Source: JAHCHG01 sp041745765
Lineage (GTDB): Bacteria > Acidobacteriota > Blastocatellia > Pyrinomonadales > Pyrinomonadaceae
Direction: 5' to 3'
DNA length: 64,000 bases
NCBI GenBank assembly: GCA_041745765.1
Contig: JBGTIH010000062.1
Span: 3,305 to 67,304 of the forward strand
The notes under the pieces are model-generated. The model worked only from the letters and a program-made list of their open reading frames with translations. It had not been told where the DNA came from and ran no database searches. Of the stretch, positions 10,101 through 17,680 are shown piece after piece. Position numbers and translations under genes: made by a program. Numbering within the stretch: position 1 is the first letter of the stretch; each line of letters begins with the position of its first letter.

Positions 10101-10778
10101 GATTCGCACCGGATATTCCGCGTCCGGCGACCAAACATCGATTATTCCGCCGCGCAGAGAAAATTCGCCGATATTTTTGATCGGTTCTTCGCGGACATAA
10201 CCGGAAGAGGCGAGCTTTTCCAACAATTCGTCGGGTGGAAAATCCTCGTCGCGTTTCAAAACCGCGCCTAGTTTCTGCATTTCTGCGGGCGAAAGCGTTT
10301 TGGTAATCAGGGATTTTGCCGAAGTTACGACAAAATCCGTCTGACCGAAAGACAAATTCCAGAGCGTCAGTGCGCGTTTTTCCAGCGTTTCGGCGTGCGG
10401 CGAAATTCCGGCGTAAACGTCCGTTTCCATCGAAGGCAAAGTTTCGATTTTGGATTTTGGATTTTGGATTTTGGATTGATTTTCTCTTGAACTTTGAACT
10501 TTGGACTTTGAACTTTGAACCGAATCTTGCCAGAAAATCAAATCTGATTCCCACGTTTCGATCTCTTCATTTGAGTCGGCGACGATGACGAAAGTCTTAT
10601 TTGTATCGCTTTGAAGTTTTGATAATACAAAGGCTTTGGCGGCGATCGAGGTTAAACCGCTCAGCGAAATTACGCGCGTGCCGCGCTTTATTTCGTCGCG
10701 TAAGTGTTTTAATTCATCGGTTGTTTCGGATGCAGAATTCATTTCAATAATTTTAGAGAAAATTTCAGGAAGTTGCAC
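7116..10778 (-). CDS. mfd: Transcription-repair coupling factor Mfd, carrying heptamer-repeat insertions
   Basis: Mfd removes stalled RNA polymerase at DNA lesions and recruits UvrA. The 1220-aa protein shows the whole architecture. The UvrB-like N-terminal module is followed by a CarD-like RNA-polymerase-binding domain around DHGIG (H573). Next is the SF2 translocase with Walker A GDVGYGKT (713-720), DEEQ (814-817), LSATPIPRT and the motif-VI region QLRGRVGRS, and finally the C-terminal TRCF domain. It is about 70 residues longer than E. coli Mfd. Low-complexity K/S/Q/R-rich segments at about residues 86-113, 420-432, 464-476 and 541-550 coincide exactly with tandem 7-base repeats and all keep the frame. 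These lie in the N-terminal half, away from the motor. It stands alone; lysS is divergent. Confidence 0.96.
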   Translation of the reverse strand: MQLPEIFSKIIEMNSASETTDELKHLRDEIKRGTRVISLSGLTSIAAKAFVLSKLQSDTNKTFVIVADSNEEIETWESDLIFWQDSVQSSKSKVQSSRENQSKIQNPKSKIETLPSMETDVYAGISPHAETLEKRALTLWNLSFGQTDFVVTSAKSLITKTLSPAEMQKLGAVLKRDEDFPPDELLEKLASSGYVREEPIKNIGEFSLRGGIIDVWSPDAEYPVRIEFFGDTVDSIREFDAESQLSISQLKETRIVPMRPFSASAQDFKDWAFFARERFSDEKFVRNLTDRTQFAEEGEDFSGWEFLIPLVKPRNSSVFDFLKDCIFVLDEPAMIEKTLETFYETIETHYAEINEQGEIGLEPDELFLSAENLREKLNSISRIELRALGKTAAQTDEEFQHSETQDQIAETLSQISNSEDQRSKIKDQRPLFLFPTAEKSSDFEIGSRPTRKYRGNVKEFTREMKDEGRGTRNEGQFFVFQAHGIAERFSDILRDYDIVLPPDQIKIGDLSGGFEIPSFNLKIFTETDIFGETTQAEFQKTKIKDQRSKTKISAFVSDFRDLKPGDFVVHVDHGIGRFEGLQVLETGGVSREFMLLIYAENSKLFVPVERLDLVSRYSSGEAAQPTLDRLGGLGWQKTKAKAKRAMRDMADELLRLYAERKLVQGFAFSGDTPWQEEFEDAFPYQLTTDQAGAIEDTKKDMQTAVPMDRLIIGDVGYGKTEVAMRAAFKAVMDGKQVAVLTPTTILAYQHFETFKQRFAAFPVKIELLSRFRSKKEQKEVVEKAEKAEVDVLIGTHRILSNDVKLPKIGLVVVDEEQRFGVAHKEKLKHLKKKVDVLTLSATPIPRTLNMSLLGMRDMSVIETPPRDRLAINTQVVQFSEGVIKSAIELELARNGQVFFIHNRVETIEAMSAHIKKIVPNARVVFAHGQMNEKILEEIMLDFVDFKYDVLIATTIIENGIDIPRANTIIINRADNYGLSQLYQLRGRVGRSNRRAYAYLLIPGELELTPIARRRLSAIREFSDLGAGFRIAALDLELRGAGNILGGQQSGQLDALGFDLYTKMLERTISELKGEEIEDESSVSINLGVDVSIPNDYINETSQRLRTYKRISSSDSEETLRRIYTEIQDRYGKMPNSVENLFEFARLRKLAEQMRIISIDKTKEGFAVKLSENARVLPEKLMEFLEENEGSKFSQSGILQVVETGKNPIERAREVLDFISV
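9131..9158 (+). repeat. Heptamer tandem repeat inside mfd (4 units)
   Basis: Four TCTTTGA-like units, two exact and two variant. They encode an in-frame TKIKDQRSK-type stretch on the minus strand, just before the CarD-like domain. Confidence 0.75.
9354..9388 (+). repeat. Heptamer tandem repeat inside mfd (5 units)
   Basis: Five units of TCCCTCG/TTCCTCG with a final TCCTTCA. On the minus strand they encode an in-frame MKDEGRGTRNEG stretch. Confidence 0.8.
9492..9519 (+). repeat. Heptamer tandem repeat inside mfd (4 exact units)
   Basis: Four exact TCTTTGA units. On the minus strand they encode the in-frame stretch DQRSKIKDQR. Confidence 0.85.
10448..10521 (+). repeat. Double heptamer tract inside mfd
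   Basis: Four exact TTTTGGA units (10448-10475), an 11-base joint, then five TTGAACT-like units (10487-10521). The product is an S/K/Q-rich in-frame segment of Mfd near residues 86-110. Confidence 0.85.
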
Positions 10779-11104
10779 ATAGAGAAACAGAAAATGAAAA
10801 ATGGAAAATATATTCGTTAAATTTATAAATTTTCATTTTTCATTTGCAGAAGAATTCTTCCTTTTCAAGTTCGGCAAATTGCCGAACTTACGCGCTCTCG
10901 CTTATACTTTTTCTTTATATAATCTAAATTGCCAGTTATGAAAATTTAGGACACTTTGCCCGCGAAATACGCGAAAACACGCGAAAAAAGGAATAAAGTT
11001 AATTGTTTTTGTCTTTTTTTTAGCGCATTTCGCGTATTTCGCAGGCAATTTCTCCAAAATGTTGATGACTGAAAACTTGGGATATATAAATCGAAGAAAA
11101 AATT
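10779..11104. other. Intergenic region between divergent mfd and lysS, with nested inverted repeats
   Basis: 326 bases without a gene. It holds an A/T-rich snap-back of the ATGAAAAATGG kind (about 10790-10850). A near-perfect palindrome follows at 10867-10889 (AAGTTCGGCAA, one central base, complement). An imperfect long inverted repeat spans 10956-11048. Both promoters must lie here, but I could not place them with confidence. Confidence 0.6.
10956..11048. repeat. Imperfect long inverted repeat
   Basis: The left arm starts TTGCCCGCGAAATACGCGAA at 10956. The right arm ends at 11048, and its reverse complement starts TTGCCTGCGAAATACGCGAA. Arms of about 21 bases surround a T-rich centre, 57 bases upstream of the lysS start. 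Confidence 0.65.
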
Positions 11105-13057
11105 ATGAAAATTGCATCATTTGACGAAATTATCGAACCGAACGATCAGACCGAAGCGCGGCGCGTTCATCTGGAAAAATTGCGGACGTTGGTCGGAAAT
11201 GTTTATCCGAATAAATTTGAACGCTCGAAAGTTTCCGGTGAGGAAGACACGATCACGAATCTCGTAAAATTCGCGCCCGTTGCGGAAATTGTCAGGCAAT
11301 TAAAGGACAACACGCCCGAAGGCGCGAAACCGGATCAGGAATTAAAGGCAAAACTCAACGAAAAATTAAATGAATTCGGCAGCGTCAGAATTTCGGGAAG
11401 ATTGGCGGTTCCGCCGCGCGTGATGGGCAAAGCCGCGTTCGTACACCTCAGCGACGGCGTTAAGCGTCTGCAAATCTATGTTCGCAAAGACGATGCGAAA
11501 GGGATTTACAACGGGTCAGACCCGTCTGCGGTAGCGGGCGGTTTAACGTCTGCTTCGGAAAGCTCGAAAAATAATCTTCAACCATCCGCTACCGCAGATG
11601 GTTCTGACCTGAGCGGTTGGGAACTTTTCGGCTTTCTCGATCACGGCGATTTTATCGGCGCGGAAGGTTTTTTGTTTTTGACGAATACGGGCGAATTGTC
11701 GGTTCACGTTGAAACGATTCAATTTTTATCAAAAGCACTTCTTCCGATGCCGGACAAGATGCACGGAATTGCCGATCCCGAATTGCAGCGCAGGTTTCGT
11801 TATGCCGATCTGATCGCGTCGAGTTTGCAGATCGAACACGAAGGTTTAACGACGCGCGAGGTTTTCGAACGCCGCGCCAAACTTATCAGCGGAATGCGGC
11901 AGTTTCTCGATTCGCACGGCTACATCGAAGTCGAAACGCCGATGCTCACGCCGAAAGCGACAGGCGCGGCGGCGACTCCGTTTGAAACGCATCACAACGC
12001 GCTCGATATTCCTCTATACGCGCGAATCGCGCCCGAACTTTACTGAAAAAGATTAACGGTCGGCGGTTTTGAAAAGGTTTACGAACTCAACCGCAATTTT
12101 CGCAATGAAGGTTTGTCGCACAAACACAATCCCGAATTCACGATGCTGGAATTCTACTGCGCTTATATGGATGTCAACGGGATGATGGATTTCGCCGAAG
12201 CGATGATTAAAGAATCGGTACAGAAAGCGACGGGCGGAAGTTTGGTTGTAAATTACGACGGTAGAGAGATTGATTTTTCAAAGTTTAAAAGATTGTCAAT
12301 GATTGATGCCATAATCTCAAAAATGCCTAATTTATTAAAATGGGCAAGCCTTATTAAGGACAGAGACGAGTCAAGTCCTCTAAACTCGAAAGTGAAAGAA
12401 CAATTTAATCCTAAAATGATTTTTGAATTATGGACATTGTTTGAAGAATATGCTCATGAAGACAAAGAAATTGTTTTAGAAGACGAACATAAAGATTGTA
12501 GTGAAGGACACAAAAAATTCCAAGCATTTGAAGAAAAAGTTCTCGAAACTAAAAAGAAATATGAAGGAATTGAAATAACTTCAGCGGAATCTGATAAAGA
12601 CGTATTGGCTTTATTTGAAGATTTTGTTGAAGGAAACTTAATCCAACCAACCTTCATCATTGATTACCCGAAATCAATTTCGCCCTTGTCGAAAGCGTCG
12701 CCGGAGAATCCGCAGATTGCCGAGCGGTTCGAGCTTTTTATCAACGGAATGGAATGCGCCAACGGATTTTCGGAACTCAACGATCCGCAGGAACAGTATG
12801 CGAGATTCATTGACCAGATGAAAGAGCGCGAATCGGGCGACGCGGAAGCGATGGTTTTGGACGAAGATTATATTCGCGCGCTCGCTTACGGAATGCCGCC
12901 GGCGGCGGGAATCGGCATCGGAATCGACCGTTTGGTGATGTTGCTGACAAACAAACATTCGATTCGTGATGTAATATTATTTCCGCATATGCGTCCGGTT
13001 TCCAGAGAAGAAGAAAGCGAAAATGATTCTGAAGAGGAAAATCAGGACGAGAAATGA
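11105..13057 (+). CDS. lysS: Lysyl-tRNA synthetase (class II), interrupted by an in-frame TGA
   Basis: Charges tRNA-Lys. The N-terminal OB-fold anticodon-binding domain (VHLSDGVKRLQIYVRKDD) is followed by class II motif 1 (GMRQFLDSHGYIEVETPML), motif 2 (NFRNEG with HNPEFTMLEFY) and motif 3 (GIGIGIDRLVMLL). Everything is in one frame except TGA at 12044-12046 (codon 314), where homologues have Leu in ELYLKRL. The reading is equally explained by TTA to TGA, or by compensating one-base changes in neighbouring CC and AAAA runs. With 650 codons it exceeds the usual 490-510 aa. A 32-codon palindromic element (11514-11609) lies in an OB-fold loop, and an AT-rich patch of about 60 extra residues lies in 12290-12640. 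Both ends and all catalytic motifs are intact, so either the stop is a sequence error or an intact copy exists elsewhere. Confidence 0.9.
11514..11609 (+). repeat. Palindromic element inserted in frame in lysS
   Basis: The left arm GGTCAGACCCGTCTGCGGTA (continuing to 11543) pairs with the right arm 11580-11609; 26 of 30 positions are complementary. The 96-nt element equals 32 codons and encodes a GSDPSAVAGG...PSATADGSDL peptide absent from ordinary LysRS. A second copy in the same internal orientation lies on the minus strand at 48973-49078. Confidence 0.85.
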
Positions 13058-13096
13058 GATAATAAAAATTAAATTTAACAAGGGAAGGAAAACACT

Positions 13097-13348
13097 ATGG
13101 GACAGACAGCAAAAGAACAAGGCGAAATGACCGAACAGGAACGGGCGGCAAGCGAACGCGATCTGCCGAATCGCGGCGGCGCGGTTTCCGATGAAGATAT
13201 GGACAAGGCTTCGGGCGAAACGGACGACAAACCGACCGGACAAGATCATTCGCTCGACAATTACGCGGAAACAATGCCTGACGAAGGAGTCGGCGCGGTG
13301 CAGGACGCTTCGACGATCAGAGACGGTGTTGCAGATATCGAAGAATAA
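13097..13348 (+). CDS. Small acidic hydrophilic protein
   Basis: 83 aa with no family that I recognise. It is rich in Asp, Glu, Gly and Ala, has no hydrophobic segment and no cysteine, and is probably disordered. A good purine-rich ribosome site (GGGAAGGA) precedes the ATG. It lies 39 bases after lysS and 33 bases before the RraB-like gene on the same strand, so these three may be co-transcribed. The composition resembles small stress-induced hydrophilic proteins, but no motif supports a specific role. Confidence 0.7.
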   Translation: MGQTAKEQGEMTEQERAASERDLPNRGGAVSDEDMDKASGETDDKPTGQDHSLDNYAETMPDEGVGAVQDASTIRDGVADIEE

Positions 13349-13381
13349 ATAGGAAATTTATTATTTGAAAAATATAAAACA

Positions 13382-13780
13382 ATGAAATTTACAGACACGG
13401 AATCGCAAATAGAAGGAATCGAAGAGATCTTTGCCGAAGCAAAAAGCGAAGATAATTGGAATTTGGATGAAGAAATGCTTTACAGCTATTACTTCGTGGA
13501 TAAGAGCGTTGAAAAACTCGAAACTTTCGGTCATTTTCTCGAAGAAAAAGGTTTTGAATTTATAGACATTTTCGAACTCGGCGATGAGGAAACCGACGAA
13601 TCTACTGGCGAATATCTTCTGCACATTGACAAGGAAGAAATACACACGCCGCAGTCGCTCGCCGAAAGAAATGTTGAATTTGCAAAACTTGCCGAAGAAC
13701 ACGAAATCGCCTTTTATGACGGTTGGGAATTCGGCGAAGTCGGCGTTTATGACGACGAAGGCGAATTGGACGAAGAGTAA
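13382..13780 (+). CDS. RraB-like (regulator of ribonuclease activity B) domain protein
   Basis: 132 aa and strongly acidic. The second half (AKLAEEHEIAFYDGWEFGEVG, residues about 100-122) matches the LAEKFDVEYDGW region of the RNase E inhibitor RraB. The preceding two-strand, helix-containing part (SYYFVDKSVEKLETFGHFLEEKGFEF) also fits that fold. In E. coli RraB binds RNase E and alters mRNA decay; whether this protein does so is inference. Its stop codon TAA is the first part of a hairpin repeat (13779-13845) that may also terminate transcription. Confidence 0.72.
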   Translation: MKFTDTESQIEGIEEIFAEAKSEDNWNLDEEMLYSYYFVDKSVEKLETFGHFLEEKGFEFIDIFELGDEETDESTGEYLLHIDKEEIHTPQSLAERNVEFAKLAEEHEIAFYDGWEFGEVGVYDDEGELDEE

Positions 13781-13845
13781 GTTTGAGTCCCGCCTTTAGG
13801 CGGCAAAGCGCAGCGGATGCCGCCTAAAAGCGGGACTCCAAACTT
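13779..13845. repeat. AAGTTTGGAGTCCCGC-type hairpin repeat, copy 1
   Basis: The left end AAGTTTGAGTCCCGC (one G short) pairs with GCGGGACTCCAAACTT at the right end. A second inner stem CTTTAGGCGGC/GCCGCCTAAAAG is also present. Copies at 16351-16390 and 63860-63940 share the ends. Confidence 0.8.
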
Positions 13846-13947
13846 TTTTAAAATATGGCAAAAGTTCGGATAAAGATTCGGGCATTTTGCCTTTTTTTGT
13901 CAGAAATATAAATCGTCAGTTTTTTTTGTGTAGACTTGATTTTACGA

Positions 13948-15477
13948 ATGGAAAACGAAGTTCAGGAAAGCGAAAAAATCGAAAATGTGCGCGTTTTGCG
14001 GCTGTGGCAGATGATCTTTCTCGGCAAGGGAACGCTTGTGCGCCAGCTTATTCACGCCATTATCAGCGTCGCGCTTCGTTTGTTTTTCCGGCGGATCGAA
14101 GCGGTCAATGCCGAAAACGTGCCGCCGGAAGGCGCGATTATTTTCGTGCTAAATCATCCGAACGGCTTGGTTGATCCCGCGCTCGTTTTTGTTTCGCTCA
14201 TCCGGCGCGTTTCGTTTCTTGCCAAATCCACGCTTTTCGATATTCCGGTCGCCGGATTTTTGCTGCGGACATTCGAGATTTTGCCCGTTGCGCGGCGCGT
14301 TGATTCGGCGGGCGATATGTCGAAAAACCGGATGACGTTTCAGAATTGTTTTGACCTGCTCGTCAAAGGACGCTGCATCGCCATTTTTCCCGAAGGAATC
14401 TCGCACAACGAAACAAAGCTCCAGCCCTTAAAAACCGGCGCGGCACGCATCGCGCTCGGCGCACTCGGATTTACGGAAGAAGAAGAGAAAGAAAAATTTC
14501 AGATTTCAGAAAATGAAGAAACAAATGACGAAGGACAAAGGTCAAAGGACGAAACCAATCCAAAATCCAAAATCCAAAATCTAAAATTAAAAGTCATGGC
14601 TGTCGGGCTTTATTACACTTCAAAAACGTCTTTTCGGAGCGAGGCTTTGATTCGTTACGGCGATCTGATCGAAGTCGAGCCGGTTGAATTAGACGAAAAC
14701 GGCGAACCGCCGCGCGAAGCCGTCTATGCGCTGAACGCGAAGATCGAAGACGCTTTGCGAAAAGTAACGCTCAATCTCGAATCGCAAAGCGAACTCGACA
14801 CCGTTCTCAAAGCTGAAGCGTTGTTTTCGTCCGTTTACGAAAATCTTTTGTTTAAAGACACGCTGACGCAGAGTTTTAACCGTTTGCAATCGCTCGCCGA
14901 AAAATACGCGCTTTTGGAAAAAAACGATCCGCAGAAAATGAGCGAACTCGGCGAAAAGGTAACGCGCTACGAAAACGCCCTGAAAACGAGCGGCGTCACG
15001 GCGGAGAGTCTTTCGGTTCTGCATCATCCGACATCTTATGTGTTTCGCTATTTAATCTTGCGCGTCCTGTTTTTGCTGATTCTCGCGCCGCTTGCCGTCA
15101 TCGGCGCGATCATTCATTCGCCCGCTTATTTTTTCTCAAATCTTCTGGGGCGCACCGTGACGACGCACGACGTAGATGCTGCCGGTTCTTCGTCTAAAAT
15201 AATTGCCGCGATGATCTTTATGCCGCTAACGTGGCTGATAGTTGCGCTTGTTATACTTTTTTTTTTCGGCTGGCAGCTTGCGCTTATTTCGATTCCGGCG
15301 ACGATTTTGTGCGGTTATATCGCGCTTCGTTCGTCGGAAACGTTGATTGATCTGAACGTCTGGATAAAATCGGCGTGGCTTCTTTTTCGCCAGCGTGCGC
15401 TCTTTCTTCGATTACTCGTCCGGCGCAAATCTTTGCAGGAAGAGATCGGCGATATTATCGAAAAAGACGAGAGATGA
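13948..15477 (+). CDS. 1-acyl-glycerol-phosphate/glycerol-3-phosphate acyltransferase (PlsC family)
   Basis: Membrane phospholipid acyltransferase, 509 aa from the ATG at 13948 (an upstream in-frame TTG at 13936 is less likely). The catalytic motif appears as NHPNGLVDP (H and D with five residues between), as in GPAT-like members. It is followed by FPEGISHNETKLQPLKTGAAR, the substrate-binding FPEG block. Two hydrophobic hairpins lie in the C-terminal third. A K/S/Q/N-rich segment (about residues 194-214) is encoded by nine tandem heptamers and looks like an insertion between core strands. The stop overlaps the next start (ATGA), so the EamA transporter is translationally coupled. Acyl and acceptor specificity are unknown. 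Confidence 0.85.
   Translation: MENEVQESEKIENVRVLRLWQMIFLGKGTLVRQLIHAIISVALRLFFRRIEAVNAENVPPEGAIIFVLNHPNGLVDPALVFVSLIRRVSFLAKSTLFDIPVAGFLLRTFEILPVARRVDSAGDMSKNRMTFQNCFDLLVKGRCIAIFPEGISHNETKLQPLKTGAARIALGALGFTEEEEKEKFQISENEETNDEGQRSKDETNPKSKIQNLKLKVMAVGLYYTSKTSFRSEALIRYGDLIEVEPVELDENGEPPREAVYALNAKIEDALRKVTLNLESQSELDTVLKAEALFSSVYENLLFKDTLTQSFNRLQSLAEKYALLEKNDPQKMSELGEKVTRYENALKTSGVTAESLSVLHHPTSYVFRYLILRVLFLLILAPLAVIGAIIHSPAYFFSNLLGRTVTTHDVDAAGSSSKIIAAMIFMPLTWLIVALVILFFFGWQLALISIPATILCGYIALRSSETLIDLNVWIKSAWLLFRQRALFLRLLVRRKSLQEEIGDIIEKDER
14527..14589 (+). repeat. Nine-unit heptamer tract inside the acyltransferase gene
   Basis: Nine consecutive 7-base units: GACGAAG, GACAAAG, GTCAAAG, GACGAAA, CCAATCC, AAAATCC twice, AAAATCT, AAAATTA. 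Total 63 nt = 21 codons, so it is exactly frame-neutral. Confidence 0.85.
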
Positions 15478-16310
15478 AAATATTCTTTTTAACCGCCTTT
15501 GCACTCGTTTGTTTCGCGCTTAATTCGATTCTGTGCCGCCTTGCGCTTCGGACGGACGAGATTGACGCGCCGAGTTTTACGGCAATCCGGCTCGTTTCGG
15601 GCGCGCTTGTTTTATTCATTATTTATTCGTTTTTCGGTAGAAAAGATACGGAAACAACTAAAGGAAATTGGCTTTCCGCGTTTTTTCTTTTCGCGTATGC
15701 GATCTGTTTTTCGTTTGCCTATACCAGTTTGACGACCGCGACGGGAGCGTTGATTCTTTTCGGTTCGGTGCAGGCGACGATGCTGATTTTCGCCGTCGTT
15801 TCCGGTGAACGACCGAAGATTTTGGAATGGCTCGGATTTTTAATCGCTATTGCGGGTTTGATCTATCTGGTTTTTCCCGGCTTGAGTGCGCCGCCGCTCG
15901 TCTTTTCGCTTCTGATGAGCTGCGCGGGAATTGCGTGGGGGTTTTACACCTTGCGCGGCAAATCGAGCGCAAATCCGCTCGCCGAAACGACCGGAAATTT
16001 TATCCGCACGATTCCGTTTATGTTTGCGGCGTTTCTGCCGTTCGTTTATCAAACGAATTTATCGGCGAAAGGCGTTTTGCTCGCCGTTCTTTCCGGCGCA
16101 ATCGCTTCGGGAATCGGTTATTCGGTCTGGTATGCCGCGCTGAAATTTCACACGGCGGCGCGGGCGGCGATTCTGCAGCTTTCCGTTCCGGCAATCGCCG
16201 CCGCCAGCGGAGTTGTTTTATTAAATGAACCGCTTTCGCTTCGATTATTGCTGGCAAGTGGTCTGATCTTAGGCGGAATCGCGCTGGCAATCAAAGGACG
16301 TAAAGTTTAA
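15474..16310 (+). CDS. EamA/DMT family transporter
   Basis: 278-aa inner-membrane protein with about ten helices arranged as two five-helix EamA repeats (residues about 3-130 and 140-275), typical of the drug/metabolite transporter superfamily. I chose the ATG at 15474 because it overlaps the acyltransferase stop as ATGA; longer versions run into that gene. The first repeat contains the typical NSILCRLALR start and the second LNEPLSLRLLLASGLILGGIAL end. Substrate unknown; such proteins export amino acids or other metabolites. A perfect 12-bp hairpin follows the stop. Confidence 0.88.
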   Translation: MKIFFLTAFALVCFALNSILCRLALRTDEIDAPSFTAIRLVSGALVLFIIYSFFGRKDTETTKGNWLSAFFLFAYAICFSFAYTSLTTATGALILFGSVQATMLIFAVVSGERPKILEWLGFLIAIAGLIYLVFPGLSAPPLVFSLLMSCAGIAWGFYTLRGKSSANPLAETTGNFIRTIPFMFAAFLPFVYQTNLSAKGVLLAVLSGAIASGIGYSVWYAALKFHTAARAAILQLSVPAIAAASGVVLLNEPLSLRLLLASGLILGGIALAIKGRKV

Positions 16311-16350
16311 TCTGCAAAACGGTTTTATTAAGGAATCCGGCATATGAAAA

Positions 16351-16390
16351 AAAGTTTGGAGTCCCTGCTTTAGCAAGAACTCCAAACTTT
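16351..16390. terminator. Convergent terminator built from the AAGTTTGGAGT repeat, copy 2
   Basis: A perfect 12-bp stem AAAGTTTGGAGT/ACTCCAAACTTT with an inner TGCT/AGCA stem lies between the convergent EamA and ald genes. It is a short version of the repeat found at 13779 and 63860. Confidence 0.8.
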
Positions 16391-16413
16391 CTGTAAGTTA
16401 CGCGTTGGCGTGA

Positions 16414-17553
16414 TTAACTGTTTGCTTTAGCGGCGAGTCCGTCGATCAAATCGGTAAGCGGCGTATATTCCAAATCTTGCGCTTCGGCAACGGCTTCGTA
16501 GGTCAATTTTCCGCCGTAGGTATTTACGCCTTCCGCCAAACCTTTATCATTTTGAATCGCTTTTTCAAAACCTTTATTGGCAAGCGCGAGTGCATACGGC
16601 AAGGTCGCGTTGGTTAAAGCGAAAGTCGAAGTTCGCGGAACCGCTCCGGGCATATTTGCCACGCAGTAATGCAAAACGCCTTCTTCGTAATAAGTCGGGT
16701 TCGAATGCGTCGTTGCGTGCGTCGTTTCAAAACATCCGCCCTGATCAACCGCTACATCAACGAGAACTGAACCGTTCGGAATGTCTATAAGCATATCGCG
16801 CGTAACTAATTTCGGAGCCGCCGCGCCGACGACCAAAACGCCGCCGATAACCAGATCGGCGCGTGAGATAGCTTCGTGAATTTGATAACGGCTCGAAGCA
16901 AGCGTTTGCACTTTTGACAGAAAAATATCGTCCAATTGGCGCAGACGGTCGAGATTTATATCAATGATCGTTACGTGCGCTCCCAAACCGACCGCCATTT
17001 TTGCCGCTTCCGTGCCGACCACGCCGCCACCCAGGATGACGACATTCGCCGCCGGAACTCCCGGAACGCCGCCGAGCAAAATGCCTTTGCCGCCGTTCAT
17101 TTTTTCCAAGTAAGTCGCGCCAACCTGCACGCTCATTCTGCCCGCGACTTCCGACATCGGAGTCAGCAGCGGCAAGCGACCTTGACGGTCTGTAATCGTT
17201 TCATACGCTACGCCCGTAACTTTGCGTTCCATCATTTGTTTGGTCAATTCAAATTCCGGCGCGAGATGCAGATATGTGAAAAGCAGTTGATTTTCACGCA
17301 TCCGCGGATATTCCGGCGCAATCGGTTCTTTAACCTTGACGATCATATCGCCCGTTTCCCAAACCTCGTCCGCTGTTTCGATCATCGTCGCGCCGGCTTG
17401 AACGTATTGTTCGTCGGCAAAACCCGAACCTTCACCAGCCGATTTTTGCACAAAAAGTTCGTGTCCGGCATCCTTTAGAGCCTGCACGCCCGCCGGTGTC
17501 AGCCCGACGCGGTATTCGTTATCTTTAATTTCTTTCGGTAATCCGATCTTCAT
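16414..17553 (-). CDS. ald: Alanine dehydrogenase
   Basis: NAD-dependent, reversible deamination of L-alanine to pyruvate and ammonia. 379 aa is close to the usual 371. The active-site residues are at the positions known from characterised enzymes: R15, K75 (VKVKEP), H96 (TYLHLAPE) and D270 (VDVAVDQGG). The NAD-binding Rossmann motif is VILGGGVVGTEAAKMA (172-187). It is apparently monocistronic, with a hairpin terminator at its 3' side. Ammonia released by this enzyme could link with amino-acid use such as the cyanophycinase encoded at 35.4 kb, but that is speculation. Confidence 0.97.
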   Translation of the reverse strand: MKIGLPKEIKDNEYRVGLTPAGVQALKDAGHELFVQKSAGEGSGFADEQYVQAGATMIETADEVWETGDMIVKVKEPIAPEYPRMRENQLLFTYLHLAPEFELTKQMMERKVTGVAYETITDRQGRLPLLTPMSEVAGRMSVQVGATYLEKMNGGKGILLGGVPGVPAANVVILGGGVVGTEAAKMAVGLGAHVTIIDINLDRLRQLDDIFLSKVQTLASSRYQIHEAISRADLVIGGVLVVGAAAPKLVTRDMLIDIPNGSVLVDVAVDQGGCFETTHATTHSNPTYYEEGVLHYCVANMPGAVPRTSTFALTNATLPYALALANKGFEKAIQNDKGLAEGVNTYGGKLTYEAVAEAQDLEYTPLTDLIDGLAAKANS

Positions 17554-17680
17554 TTAATAAATTCTCCAGAATGTAAAATAGATTTTTTTAATAGCGTTTT
17601 AGCAAATCAATAAAATACCATTTGAACTGGGTAAAAACAATTTGCCGCAATTGAAATTGTCCAAAGTATTTCGAGCGATC

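Noticed and set aside
9131..10521. CRISPR-like repeats in and around mfd
   Set aside because: Units are 7 bases, tandem without spacers, and lie inside an intact coding frame.
12044..12046. Selenocysteine or TGA-as-Trp recoding in lysS
   Set aside because: The expected residue is Leu, no SECIS-like hairpin directly follows, and TGA is used as a normal stop elsewhere (for example at the two permease genes and the acyltransferase).
12113..13057. Separate gene starting at TTG 12113
   Set aside because: It is the C-terminal half of LysRS in the same frame as the upstream half; coding similarity continues across the TGA into the 22 codons before 12113.
15375..15473. Longer N-terminus for the EamA transporter
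   Set aside because: It would overlap the acyltransferase by about 100 bases and add non-membrane sequence; the ATGA junction at 15474 is the natural start.
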